DNA of 32,350 nucleotides from Thermomicrobiales bacterium (GTDB lineage Bacteria; Chloroflexota; Chloroflexia; Thermomicrobiales; UBA6265): assembly GCA_020853615.1 (NCBI GenBank), contig JADYYO010000141.1:1-32350 (forward strand). The letters run 5' to 3'. Position numbers and translations under genes: made by a program. Below are positions 1-8,609 of the stretch, piece after piece; the first letter of the stretch is position 1, and every line of letters starts with the position of its first letter. The notes under the pieces were generated by a model, which saw only the letters and a program-made list of their open reading frames with translations, was not told the DNA's origin and did no database searches.

Positions 1-327
1 CCACCGGTCGTAGTCGTTGATCGGCCAGCATGCTCCCCATTCCCCGACTCCCGCTAAAAGATGCAACGAATATGCGCCAGCACATGTCCGACTGGCGAAC
101 AGGCCCTGCATTCTAGCCGGAGGCCGAAGGAAATGCCGTCTTGGAGTCGTCAGGAGCAGGCTGGGCAGCCTGTCGATCTTGCGCAGAGGCAATGGACGAC
201 ACGGTGGCAAAGCCCGGCGTAATCGGTTGTCATGGCCAATGGATCCGAGGATCGGCCTCCTGAAGCGGGTCGCGCATCGTGACCGGCGGGTTCAGGCTCC
301 CGAAGGCGGGCACAACCTCGCGCGTTC

Positions 328-485
328 CAACCCGCCAGAGGGCACCCCGCTTCACGACGGAGGAAGCGGAATCTCGGGAAGGCCCGTGACAATCGGGTTC
401 CCCCTCCCCGCGGGACGAACAACAAGCTGGCCCCTGGAAGGAGCCGACGCGTGACCCGAGTGAGACGACTTTCAACCCGCCAGAG
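328..485. repeat. 13-bp direct repeat pair (328-340, 473-485)
   Basis: CAACCCGCCAGAG occurs at 328-340 and again at 473-485. The shared AACCCGCC is the exact reverse complement of GGCGGGTT at 285-292, so that segment could form an 8-bp stem with either copy. This may be chance in GC-rich DNA. No known riboswitch or T-box signature was seen nearby. Confidence 0.3.
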
Positions 486-520
486 CGAAGCCTGCACCGT
501 CACCCGTTCCCGGCAGATCG

Positions 521-532
521 GTGAGCGCTCAC
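521..532. promoter_or_regulatory. 12-bp perfect palindrome, LacI-family operator-like
   Basis: GTGAGCGCTCAC is perfectly self-complementary and equals the core of the idealised symmetric operator bound by LacI/GalR-family repressors. No LacI-family gene lies in the window, and the nearest downstream gene starts about 410 bases away. It may serve a gene to the left of the window, or be chance. Confidence 0.35.
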
Positions 533-910
533 GGGTCCGGCCACGAGCGATCATGCGACGCCCGCAGATCGGACCTGGGTCGTGATTGCAAATTGGGTCA
601 GGCAGGGCGAAGGAGCCCTCGTGTGCCCCATTTCGAGGCGAATCGACGGTTTACTTGATCCGGGATGGGCCCGATGGTTACCCCTTGAGGGGGCACACAC
701 GGCTTCCGCAAACACGCCCTAATCTGGGGTCGCGCAATTCCAAGAAGTCGGCGGTCGCCCTGGATCGGGCAGCGGACACAGTACCGCAACCCGGTGTAGA
801 CGCCATAGCGGACTCCGTTGGCGGAGATGTACGAAGTGACACCGCTCCACCTCTCGATCCACGCGATCCTACTACTGGCGCGCATCCCTTGATTTCGAGG
901 CGACCCAGTG

Positions 911-939
911 TTGACAGGTATCCTGTCCCCAGATAGGCT
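911..939 (+). promoter_or_regulatory. Sigma70-type promoter upstream of the M28-like gene
   Basis: A consensus TTGACA (911-916) is followed after 17 bp by TAGGCT (934-939), which keeps T1, A2 and T6 of the -10 consensus and resembles -10 elements of high-GC bacteria. Transcription would begin near 946, just inside the ATG at 943. If the promoter is real, translation starts further down, most plausibly at GTG 1006. Confidence 0.45.
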
Positions 940-942
940 GCG

Positions 943-2712
943 ATGAAATTCCTGAGCACATGTCTTGTGCCAATTCTTGCGGTTGTGCCGCACGATGGAG
1001 TTGCCGTGGTCGACGAAGACTCAAGTCCCTTGACCTCGAAGACACCTCGCGAATTGGAACACCCAGTGCTGAATGGGGAACACACGCCGGCCGAGTTGTT
1101 GTACCGGGACCTGTCCGGCCATCGGGCCCAGACACTCACGGCGGAGATCACCCGGTTCCATCGCCCCCCTGGCTCATCGGGATACCACGCGGTCACCGAC
1201 CTGGTCGCAAATCAACTCCGGAACGCCGGACTCACTGACGTCCAATCCACCGTTTATCCGCTTGATGGCGAGACGGTCGTTGGCGGTGAGCCATTGCCGC
1301 TGGCCTGGGAGCCCGGACGGGCGAGCATTCGCGTGCTCCAGCCCGTCCAAGAAGGCGTGGTCGAGTCCAGCGAAATCTCGTCGTGCTTGGCGTGGTGGTC
1401 GGCTCCGACTCCTAGCGGTGGACTGGTCGCGGACCTTGTTGACCTGGGCATCGGAGAGTCCGACGCTGATTTCGAAGGCAAGGATCTTGTTGGCAAAATC
1501 GTCTTGATCGGGCACACTGAGCAGCCGAGTGGCTGGGCCTACGCCGCCCAGCGAGCGATGGAAGCGGGTGCCAAAGGCATCCTCTCCGATTACCTCTTTT
1601 ATACGTTCGAGCCAGAGCGGACGCGGCAGAGCCACCCTGAGGCCGTCCAACTCCTGCGGCTGCCTAACCAGCGCGGACAGTACGATGCCTGGGCGTGCTC
1701 AATCGCCTATCCCACGGCGCAACGGCTCCGCGACCTCCTCAAACTCGGCCCGGTCACGCTCCATGCCGACATCCGCTCCAACTTGTTCAAAGGGCAGGGA
1801 CAAAACCTTCTGGCAACAATTCAAGGTCAGGAACAGCCAGACGAAGCCGTGTTCTTCATCGCCCACTGCTCGGCTGCCACATGCCCATGCGCGAATTGTG
1901 CGGCCGGTCCCGCTCTGATGGTGGAAATTGCTCGGGTGCTCAATGATCTGATTGTGCGAGGGGAGTTGCGACGGCCCCGGCGCTCAATCAAGTTCCTCTT
2001 CGTCATCGAGGAATTGGGCTCGCTTGTCTACATCGACGCCCACCGAAATGAGCTCGATCGCATTCGGGCGGCTTTCTTCTTCGACAGCGTGGGTCACGAC
2101 CAAGGCAAACTAAAGTCAATCCTACTCTTCTACCGCCACCCGGATTCGTCGCCATCTTTCATCAATGACTTCTTCGCCGGGGTCATGGAGCGAGTGCCAA
2201 AAGACGGCACGTGGGTCTTCAAGAATGGCTCAGATATCGGGCCGGTGCAGTTTGAGCAGGCTCCTTATACCCCTTGGAGCGATAACCACACTTGGGCGGC
2301 GTACGGAATTCCGAGTCCACTGATCATGTCCTGGCCTGATCTTCACTTCCACACGCAATTCCTCACTGCCGACATGACAGACCCCCGAGTATTTCGGCGA
2401 GCGGGTCTGGCAGCAGCTCTCGCTGCGTACGAGATAGCCGACGCGGGACCCGACGAAGCGCTCTTGATCGCTGAGGAGGTCGCTGCGCGATCTGCCCTAC
2501 GGTTCGCGAGCGTCAGTCAGCGAGCGGTCCGCGAGATGGCCAATTTCGATTCAGGGGTGCGCGGCAGCGCCGAACAGATCGCGCACCGCGCCAGGCGCGA
2601 TCTTGATCACGTCTTGCGGCGCGACCGGGAAGCCATTGCTTCCTTTGAACGCGTTAGTCTCGAATCAGCCTCCGGACTACTTCGTCGAGTCTTTGGCCGA
2701 TCTCGACCATGA
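943..2712 (+). CDS. M28-family peptidase-like protein with PA domain and altered metal site
   Basis: The protein resembles M28 zinc aminopeptidases with an inserted PA domain (about residues 160-270 from ATG 943). The first ligand position is H308. Where active enzymes have the bridging Asp of DN-x-SG, this protein reads N318-C319-A-A-G322. The catalytic and ligand pair E356-E357, D381 and the terminal H468/H470 are present. Four cysteines (309, 314, 316, 319) cluster at the changed site. The role would be peptide hydrolysis beside a peptide importer, but the missing Asp makes activity doubtful. The N-terminus is uncertain: ATG 943 has no clear SD and overlaps the predicted transcription start, while GTG 1006 has GGAG five bases upstream. 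There is no convincing signal peptide. The final 20 or so codons run in a different frame from the PqqD-like segment that follows, which suggests a frameshift. Confidence 0.75.
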   Translation: MKFLSTCLVPILAVVPHDGVAVVDEDSSPLTSKTPRELEHPVLNGEHTPAELLYRDLSGHRAQTLTAEITRFHRPPGSSGYHAVTDLVANQLRNAGLTDVQSTVYPLDGETVVGGEPLPLAWEPGRASIRVLQPVQEGVVESSEISSCLAWWSAPTPSGGLVADLVDLGIGESDADFEGKDLVGKIVLIGHTEQPSGWAYAAQRAMEAGAKGILSDYLFYTFEPERTRQSHPEAVQLLRLPNQRGQYDAWACSIAYPTAQRLRDLLKLGPVTLHADIRSNLFKGQGQNLLATIQGQEQPDEAVFFIAHCSAATCPCANCAAGPALMVEIARVLNDLIVRGELRRPRRSIKFLFVIEELGSLVYIDAHRNELDRIRAAFFFDSVGHDQGKLKSILLFYRHPDSSPSFINDFFAGVMERVPKDGTWVFKNGSDIGPVQFEQAPYTPWSDNHTWAAYGIPSPLIMSWPDLHFHTQFLTADMTDPRVFRRAGLAAALAAYEIADAGPDEALLIAEEVAARSALRFASVSQRAVREMANFDSGVRGSAEQIAHRARRDLDHVLRRDREAIASFERVSLESASGLLRRVFGRSRP

Positions 2713-3232
2713 ACTGGAGCGGCAGGCACCACGCGCCGCGAGCCGGCTGGAATTGGCAGCGCGAACTCTACCGGCACTCCGGGACGGAGAAGTTGGTAGT
2801 GCCGAGGCTTTGCTCTCATCGATTTTGCAAAGACGACAGGAGGGCCCGGGCAGTGCACTGAGTGATCTGTGGCTGTCGTATCCCGAGCAGGTCTTGTTGG
2901 CAGAGCAGCTTGCTGCCCAAGACCCGCAGGTCATCTTCAGTTCGCTTCACCCCATCGGCGACGAGTTCTGGAACATGATCGACGGGCATCGGACGGTGAT
3001 GGAGATCGCGGAGGTGGTATGCAGCGAATTTGCCTTCAACTTCGATCCTACCCTTCTCCTCCCGCTCGCCCGGGGGTTGGTTCGAATCGGTCTCGCATCG
3101 GTGGCAAACTCCGAAAAGATTGCGACATCCGCGGCAAGGGTGAAGGCCAACTGCACCGGGAAGTATCCCATTGAAAGGAGCGAGGGACAAAGGCAAGCTA
3201 CGTCCATACTTACCACCAGTGGGATCCCGTGA
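2645..3232 (+). CDS. PqqD-like winged-helix domain, probably the frameshifted C-terminus of the M28-like gene
   Basis: This frame encodes a helical, acidic stretch (ADLDHELERQ onward, about 2696-2850) and then a PqqD-like domain with the hallmark FWNMIDGHRTVMEIA segment (around 2969-3010) and a closing helix with LARGLVRIGLA. PqqD-type domains bind peptides or act as winged-helix adaptors. I found no start with a good SD. TTG 2645 and TTG 2693 are possible, and the upstream peptidase gene overlaps in the other frame. The simplest reading is one gene of about 750 codons broken by a shift near 2650-2690. A separate overlapping gene is the alternative. The next gene begins 22 bases after the stop, so all would be co-transcribed. 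Confidence 0.55.
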   Translation: MNALVSNQPPDYFVESLADLDHELERQAPRAASRLELAARTLPALRDGEVGSAEALLSSILQRRQEGPGSALSDLWLSYPEQVLLAEQLAAQDPQVIFSSLHPIGDEFWNMIDGHRTVMEIAEVVCSEFAFNFDPTLLLPLARGLVRIGLASVANSEKIATSAARVKANCTGKYPIERSEGQRQATSILTTSGIP

Positions 3233-3254
3233 ACAGTCTGAAAGCGAGGCGACG

Positions 3255-4919
3255 ATGATCGAGAATGGCGACACCAACCCAAGGCAATCCGGAGGACGGG
3301 AACCGAGGATCGCACGCCGCCGATTTCTCGGCGCATTAGCATTCGGAGCGGGTAGCCTGGGGCTGTCGGGCAAGGTTCCGGCACTGGTTGGCAGCGACGC
3401 TCAAGCAGCGGCTCCCGAGCAGGGATCACGACCGCTTCGCCTGTCGCTCGCTCCCCCGCGCCAGGGTACGCCGACCCCCGGAGGATCGCTGACAGTTGGG
3501 CTGGGAGAGCAGCCCTCGACGCACAATCCGTACGGCGGCATGTCGAACCGTACGACAATCTCCCAATTTCTCGAGTCCCTCGTCGGGTTGGACATCACGA
3601 CGCTCGAGCCAATTCCCCTCCTCGCCACGGCGTGGGATGTTCCAGACGAGAAGACGTACGTCTTCACGCTGCGCAAAGGTGTCCTGTTCCATGACGGAAC
3701 GCCGTTCAACGCGGACGCGGTGAAGGCCGCGTTCGACTATATGCTTGACCCGGAGGTGGCATCTCCGCGCGCTAGCGATTTCGATCGGGTTGACTCGGTC
3801 GAGGTCAATGACGAGCACACGGTCACGTTCCACCTTAAGGAGCCATTTGGGGTTTTCTTGTCCACGCTCGCACGGCAAGGCTACTTTGTCTCGCCCACGG
3901 CGCTGAAAACGTGGTCGGCAGCCGATCTCGAGACAAAGCCCCCGGGGACGGGGCCCTTCAAGGTCGCCGACTGGATCAAGGACGACAAGATCGTCCTTGA
4001 ACGGTTCGAAGACTACTGGGACAGCGAACGCCCATACCTCGACAGCATCACATACCGGATCCTCCCCGACGGCAACGTGAAGACCATCGCGTTCAAGGCC
4101 GGGGAACTCGACTTTGTCGATAACCTGCCGGCGACCGAAGTGGCAGCGATCCAGGCCAATCCCACGTACACCTTCGCCAGCGCGCCTTCGACTGGCTACC
4201 GTTCGATTTATCTCAACACCACCGCCCCGCCCTTCGACAATGCCGACGCGCGCCAGGCCCTGGCGCACCTCGTCGACCGCGCGCAGCTGATCGCGCTGGG
4301 CACGCTCGGATTTGGCACGCCCGCGCAGGGGCCGCTCGCCCCGCCGCAATGGGCCTTCGACCCGGATTTCAGCCCATATTCGCCGAGTCTGGAGAACGCA
4401 AAGGCCGCTCTCGCGGCCGCAGGAACGCCAGACGGCTTCACGTTCACACTCAAGGTTTCCAACAGCCCCGAGGAAGTTCGGATGATGGAGATCATCCAGG
4501 CACAGTTGGCCCCGTCCGGCATCACGATGTCGCTGGAAACCGGCGAGTACAATGCGATCCGCTCGACGGTGATTGATGGCGATTATCAGGCCTTCTTCGC
4601 CGGCTGGCTCGGCGGCCCCGACCCTGATCGCAACATGTTCGACAGCTTTCACAGCGAAGGGTGGTTCAACTGGGTCCGGTACAAGAACGACGAGGTCGAC
4701 GCGTTGCTATCGCAGGCGCGCGCCATCCGTGACACCGAAGAACGGACGAAGCTCTACCGTCAGGCACAAGAACGCGTTGCGGCAGACGCGCCAATGGTCT
4801 TCTTGCGATTCCCGTACTGGGCCGTGGACGGTCAGGCATATACCGGTCGCGTCCGCGGCTACATCCCGGACCCGATGCAGGACATGCTCTTCAAGGATGT
4901 CTGGGTCGAACCGCAGTAG
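3255..4919 (+). CDS. Tat-exported ABC peptide-type solute-binding protein (family 5)
   Basis: A 554-residue extracytoplasmic binding protein of the DppA/OppA family, which captures peptides, nickel chelates or opine-like solutes for an ABC importer. The N-terminus has a twin-arginine motif (ARRRFLGAL, residues 20-28), a hydrophobic stretch and an AQAAA-type cleavage region with no lipobox cysteine. The SBP_bac_5 signature FTLRKGVLFHDGTPFNADAV lies near residues 137-156. The start at ATG 3255 is set by GAGG with a 5-base spacer; an upstream in-frame extension lacks support. Two permease genes and a D-aminoacylase follow on the same strand, suggesting that the ligand is a peptide or N-acyl amino acid. 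No ATPase gene accompanies them. Confidence 0.88.
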   Translation: MIENGDTNPRQSGGREPRIARRRFLGALAFGAGSLGLSGKVPALVGSDAQAAAPEQGSRPLRLSLAPPRQGTPTPGGSLTVGLGEQPSTHNPYGGMSNRTTISQFLESLVGLDITTLEPIPLLATAWDVPDEKTYVFTLRKGVLFHDGTPFNADAVKAAFDYMLDPEVASPRASDFDRVDSVEVNDEHTVTFHLKEPFGVFLSTLARQGYFVSPTALKTWSAADLETKPPGTGPFKVADWIKDDKIVLERFEDYWDSERPYLDSITYRILPDGNVKTIAFKAGELDFVDNLPATEVAAIQANPTYTFASAPSTGYRSIYLNTTAPPFDNADARQALAHLVDRAQLIALGTLGFGTPAQGPLAPPQWAFDPDFSPYSPSLENAKAALAAAGTPDGFTFTLKVSNSPEEVRMMEIIQAQLAPSGITMSLETGEYNAIRSTVIDGDYQAFFAGWLGGPDPDRNMFDSFHSEGWFNWVRYKNDEVDALLSQARAIRDTEERTKLYRQAQERVAADAPMVFLRFPYWAVDGQAYTGRVRGYIPDPMQDMLFKDVWVEPQ

Positions 4920-4975
4920 TTCTCCCTGCACGAAAGGACTCCACCTGAGGACCTGCTGATACCGAACCCAATGCG

Positions 4976-5013
4976 GGGCGCTGCCGTCGACGAACGCGCG
5001 GCGCTCCGTTTTC
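4976..5013 (+). terminator. Intercistronic hairpin after the binding-protein gene
   Basis: GGGGCGCT (4976-4983) pairs with GGCGCTCC (5001-5008), allowing two G-T wobbles, and is followed by TTTT at 5010-5013. It lies between the binding-protein stop and the permease start. Such elements often lower permease expression relative to the abundant binding protein or protect the upstream mRNA end. The stem is modest and the T run short, so a partial terminator is the most I would claim. Confidence 0.35.
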
Positions 5014-5044
5014 ACGTGGTCATTTCCCGAAACGTGGGGCACGA

Positions 5045-5989
5045 ATGGTGCGATTTGTGGGCAAGCAGTGCTTGCTCTCCATCCCGACGATCCTCCTGCT
5101 GACGTTTTTTGTGTTTGCGATCGTCTACCTGATTCCAGGCGATCCCGCCGAAGCCTTACTCGGCAACACCGCGAGTCCCGAGGCGATCGCCGCGTACCGA
5201 CAGAAGATGCGACTCGATGAGCCGCTGCTCGTGCAATACGGCGTCTGGCTAGGGCGGGTTGTTCACGGCGATCTCGGGGTGTCGGTCCGCACGTCGGAAC
5301 CGGTCATAGATGCCATCGTGGCTCGTCTGCCAGTGACGCTGCAGCTTTCTGCAGTTGCGCTGGCATTCGCGCTCGTAGGCGGCGTTCCGCTGGGGGTGTT
5401 GGCCGCGACGCGGCGCAACAGCGCCTGGGACGGCGTCGCTCAACTCGTCGGCTTGGCGGGCCTCGCCATGCCAGGCTTCTTCCTGGCACTGCTTCTGATT
5501 CTCGTTGTTTCACTTAAATACGGCTTGCTTCCGGTCTCGGGCTACGTCTCATTCACCGAGAACCCCGTCGAGAGTTTCAAGTCGCTCCTGTTGCCGGCGG
5601 TCACGCTCGGCTTTGCCGTCCTTGGCGCGATCACCCGCATGACCAGGACGGCGATGCTCGAGGTCCTTGGCGATAACTTCATCACCGCCGCCCGCGCGAA
5701 GGGGCTCCGGGAGCGCACGGTCCTCGTTCGTCACGCCCTGAAGAACGCGTTGATCCCCGTTGTGACCCTAACGGGGCTGCAGCTTGGAAGTCTCCTTGGA
5801 GGCACGATCATCATCGAGAAGATCTTCGGTCTCCCGGGGATCGGTCGCCTCATGATCGACAACGTCTACGCCCACGATTTTCCAGTGATCCAGGGGGTGC
5901 TCCTGTTCTTGGCGCTCATCCGGCTCGCCACGAATCTGGCGACTGATGTGCTCTACGCCCTGCTCGATCCCCAAGTTCGATTCCAGTGA
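5045..5989 (+). CDS. ABC transporter permease, DppB-like
   Basis: A 314-residue inner-membrane permease of the peptide/nickel family. It has an N-terminal segment of the BPD_transp_1_N type (IPGDPAEALLG, about residues 30-40), about six membrane helices, and the cytoplasmic EAA-type loop that docks on the ATPase (TAARAKGLRERTVLVRHALK, around 214-233). The length is normal for DppB. It lies between the binding protein and a DppC-like partner, so it is one half of the transmembrane channel of that importer. The ATG at 5045 follows a purine-rich GTGGGGCACGA, an unremarkable ribosome site. Confidence 0.9.
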   Translation: MVRFVGKQCLLSIPTILLLTFFVFAIVYLIPGDPAEALLGNTASPEAIAAYRQKMRLDEPLLVQYGVWLGRVVHGDLGVSVRTSEPVIDAIVARLPVTLQLSAVALAFALVGGVPLGVLAATRRNSAWDGVAQLVGLAGLAMPGFFLALLLILVVSLKYGLLPVSGYVSFTENPVESFKSLLLPAVTLGFAVLGAITRMTRTAMLEVLGDNFITAARAKGLRERTVLVRHALKNALIPVVTLTGLQLGSLLGGTIIIEKIFGLPGIGRLMIDNVYAHDFPVIQGVLLFLALIRLATNLATDVLYALLDPQVRFQ

Positions 5990-6011
5990 CAATGCAAGTT
6001 GAGCGCGTGAC

Positions 6012-6848
6012 ATGGTGATGCTAGGCGGTTGGAAGCGGCTCCTCTCGAGCCAACTTGCGATGGCGGGCCTGCTGATCTGCGTCGTCATCGTTGCACTTGG
6101 TCTCGCCGCGCCGATGACGGCCCCGTACGATCCCGCTCAACTGGGTGCCGGACTGCCCATGCAACCGCCTAGCGCTTCTCACCTCCTCGGCACGGATGAG
6201 CTGGGCAGGGACGTCTTCTCGCGAGTGGTCTATGCGGCGCGCATCGCGCTCTACGTCAGTTTGGCCTCGACGCTACTGGCTGCGATCGTGGGCATTCCGC
6301 TGGGGCTCGTTTCGGGATACTACCGAGGCTGGGTCGACAGCGTCGTCATGCGAGTGACCGATGCCTGGCTCGCTTTTCCGGTGATGGTCCTTGCGCTCGG
6401 CATGACGGCAGCGTTAGGTCCAGGCCTCAACAATGCAACGCTCGCCATTGGGTTTGTCACAATCCCGCTGTTCATTCGCCTCACGCGAGGCCAAGTGCTC
6501 AGCCTGAGCCAGCGCCAATACATCGAGGCGGCCCGGGCGGCCGGGCAGTCGAACACAATCATCCTCGCTCGCCATCTTCTGCCGAATATCGTTCCCGTGC
6601 TGATCGTGCAATTCTCGTTGGCCGCCGGCAGCGCGGTCCTCGTCGAAACCGCATTGAGCTTTCTCGGCGTGGGGGTGATGCCGCCGACGCCAAGCTGGGG
6701 GTCCATGTTGAGTAGCGCGCAAGCCTACCTGCTTATGGCTCCGTGGATGGCAATCGCGCCTGGCACATGCATCTTCCTCCTTGTGCTCGGCTTGAACCTC
6801 GTCGGTGACGGACTTCGCGATGCACTAGATCCGCGAACGGCGCGGTAG
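6012..6848 (+). CDS. ABC transporter permease, DppC-like
   Basis: A 278-residue permease, second half of the peptide-type importer. It has the N-terminal membrane helix followed by the family segment LLGTDELGRDVFSRVVYAAR (about residues 58-77), and an EAA loop (YIEAARAAGQSNTIILARHL, about 172-191). The C-terminal DALDPR motif is typical of DppC. It starts 22 bases after the DppB stop. ATG 6018 is an alternative start, because neither ATG has a strong SD. No DppD or DppF ATPase follows; the next gene is an amidohydrolase, so the permease pair must borrow an ATPase encoded elsewhere. Confidence 0.9.
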   Translation: MVMLGGWKRLLSSQLAMAGLLICVVIVALGLAAPMTAPYDPAQLGAGLPMQPPSASHLLGTDELGRDVFSRVVYAARIALYVSLASTLLAAIVGIPLGLVSGYYRGWVDSVVMRVTDAWLAFPVMVLALGMTAALGPGLNNATLAIGFVTIPLFIRLTRGQVLSLSQRQYIEAARAAGQSNTIILARHLLPNIVPVLIVQFSLAAGSAVLVETALSFLGVGVMPPTPSWGSMLSSAQAYLLMAPWMAIAPGTCIFLLVLGLNLVGDGLRDALDPRTAR

Positions 6849-6922
6849 AAGGTGGTGAGGACGGTTCCCGCGTGTGATGACAGTGAGCACCCGATGGTCG
6901 TTGATTCGGACAGGAGAGATTC

Positions 6923-8560
6923 ATGTTGGATCATGTGATTCGAAACGCAAGAATTCTCGATGGGACCGGCGCGCCGGCGACCTTCGGAGATGTCGGCATC
7001 AATCAAGGGAAGATCGTATTCGTCGGTGATGGCTCACGTGAACGCGGCCGGAACGAGGTCAACGCCGACGGACGAACGCTCGCGCCGGGTTTTTGGGATC
7101 CCCATACCCACCTCGAATATGACATGCTCCTCGACCAGTCGCAGGTGGGACTCGTGGCACAGGGGGTCACGACGACAATAACGGGCAACTGCGGCACGTC
7201 GATGTATCCGACGAAGAGCCTAAGAGGCGTGCTGACCAACAGCGCCGGGCTCGAGCAATTCGAGTGGCGGGGCATGCGACAATACGCCGGTCTCGTCCAT
7301 CACGTCGGCACTCCAATCAACTCGAGCCCACTCATCGCCAACGGATCTCTTCGGTACGAGGTCATGGGCAACGACGACCGGCAGGCGACGCCAGACGAAC
7401 TGCGGCAGATGCTGACGCTACTGGAAGACGGCTTGCAGGAAGGCGCGATCGGGCTCTCGTCCGGTCTCGACTACATCCCCAGCCTCTACTCGGACACCGA
7501 CGAGTTGGTCGAGTTCTGCAAGGTCGTCGCGAAGTACGGCGGGGTCTACGCGTCACACACTCGTGATTGCTCCCCGATCTATGCCTACTCCTACCATGCG
7601 ACCGAGGTCCTCGCCCCTGCGAGCGAACGCGCACTTCATCTGAACGGCGTGCTCGAGCTTATCGAGATTGGCCGGAAATCAGGCGCGCGCGTCCACCTGT
7701 CTCACCTCCACGCATCCGGGATCGTGGGGACGGAAATGGCGGCGGTCCGCGAGGCTCGTCGCCAGGGCGTCGACATCACCGTCGATGCGATGTCCTACAA
7801 CGTGTCGTACAGCATTCGATCTGATCTGCTTCTGCGACGGGTCAAAGAGCGGTCACCGGACCTCGTGAACCTCTCCATCGAAGAGGCTCGCGCCCGCATG
7901 CAGGATCCCCTATTTCAAGGCGAACTGAGCCGTCGTCCACAACTACGCCGTCACATCTCGCCGGAACGCGCCGGAACCTGGGAGCTTAGCCGGACCGGCT
8001 CCCGGAACTGGGACGGGCGCACCGTCGCACAACTCGCCGCCGAACAAGGCAAGACGCACGTCGAGATGATGTTCTCGTTGATCCTCGACGAGCAGAATCC
8101 GGTCGGCATCGTTCCGCCGGCATCGGTCGTCAAGCCAGTACCGATCGAGCAGATCGACGACCCGTTGATCATGCCCATCTCCGACGCTCTCGCCTCCGAT
8201 CCAGCCGATCCGTACGGTACCTACTCTGCCAGGGGTTACGTGAGCACTGTACGCTTCTGGGAAATGGCGAGGGCGTATGGGATTTCTGAGGAGGAGATTG
8301 TCCGCCACCTCACTACGCTTCCCGCGCGCCGATTCGGGGTCTGGGACCGCGGGGCCGTCGCCGTGGGTCAGCAGGCAGATCTGGTCTTGTTCTCTCCGGA
8401 CGACTACCGGGCTACGGCCGACACCCATGAGCCGTTCAATCTTGCCAGCGGCATGGAATGGATCTTCGTCAACGGGGTGCCGATCCTCGCCAGTGGCGAG
8501 CGCACCGCCAATCTGCCGGGAAAGATTCTTCTTAAGGAGCGCGTTCCGACGGCGGCATAG
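6923..8560 (+). CDS. N-acyl-D-amino-acid deacylase (D-aminoacylase family)
   Basis: A 545-residue amidohydrolase of the D-aminoacylase type, which hydrolyses N-acyl-D-amino acids to the free D-amino acid and a carboxylate. Visible active-site positions are H61 and H63 (DPHTHLEYD), C90 in TGNCGT (the bridging-cysteine position of this family), H212 (ASHTRD), the HLSHLH segment (258-263) and D421 in MPISDA. The C-terminal FGVWDRGAVAVGQQADLVLF segment is the usual small beta domain. An AGGAGA site eight bases before ATG 6923 fixes the start. As the last gene behind a peptide-type importer, it may process what that importer brings in. Dihydroorotase-like activity is a less likely alternative. Confidence 0.85.
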   Translation: MLDHVIRNARILDGTGAPATFGDVGINQGKIVFVGDGSRERGRNEVNADGRTLAPGFWDPHTHLEYDMLLDQSQVGLVAQGVTTTITGNCGTSMYPTKSLRGVLTNSAGLEQFEWRGMRQYAGLVHHVGTPINSSPLIANGSLRYEVMGNDDRQATPDELRQMLTLLEDGLQEGAIGLSSGLDYIPSLYSDTDELVEFCKVVAKYGGVYASHTRDCSPIYAYSYHATEVLAPASERALHLNGVLELIEIGRKSGARVHLSHLHASGIVGTEMAAVREARRQGVDITVDAMSYNVSYSIRSDLLLRRVKERSPDLVNLSIEEARARMQDPLFQGELSRRPQLRRHISPERAGTWELSRTGSRNWDGRTVAQLAAEQGKTHVEMMFSLILDEQNPVGIVPPASVVKPVPIEQIDDPLIMPISDALASDPADPYGTYSARGYVSTVRFWEMARAYGISEEEIVRHLTTLPARRFGVWDRGAVAVGQQADLVLFSPDDYRATADTHEPFNLASGMEWIFVNGVPILASGERTANLPGKILLKERVPTAA

Positions 8561-8568
8561 AACTGGTC

Positions 8569-8609
8569 GGCCTCGCCAGTCCAGCGCCGTGTGCTGGACT
8601 GGCGGGGCC
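8569..8609. terminator. Strong 17-bp GC-rich hairpin ending the first plus-strand block
   Basis: GGCCTCGCCAGTCCAGC (8569-8585) pairs with GCTGGACTGGCGGGGCC (8593-8609) over 17 bp with a single G-T wobble and a 7-base loop. It begins eight bases after the deacylase stop. There is no T run, so it may act as a transcript-end stabiliser or a non-canonical terminator. It also lies between convergent blocks. Confidence 0.6.

Larger units (their letters stand above)
1..942. other. Intergenic or upstream region without a convincing gene
   Basis: Open frames exist on both strands, but their translations are arginine- and proline-rich, match no family I recognise and lack good SD sites, so I call no gene. 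The stretch holds a 12-bp perfect palindrome (521-532), a 13-bp direct repeat (328-340 and 473-485) whose core can pair with 285-292, and a promoter-like sequence at 911-939. An unrecognised RNA or a degenerate gene cannot be excluded. Confidence 0.5.

Noticed and set aside
444-450. GCCGACG as the missing 5' acceptor strand of the tRNA-Cys fragment
   Set aside because: The seven bases match, but no D arm or anticodon arm follows, so it is probably chance.
3426-4652. Minus-strand open frame of 408 codons opposite the first family-5 binding protein
   Set aside because: It has no recognisable motif or start signal, and the plus strand is a full binding-protein gene.
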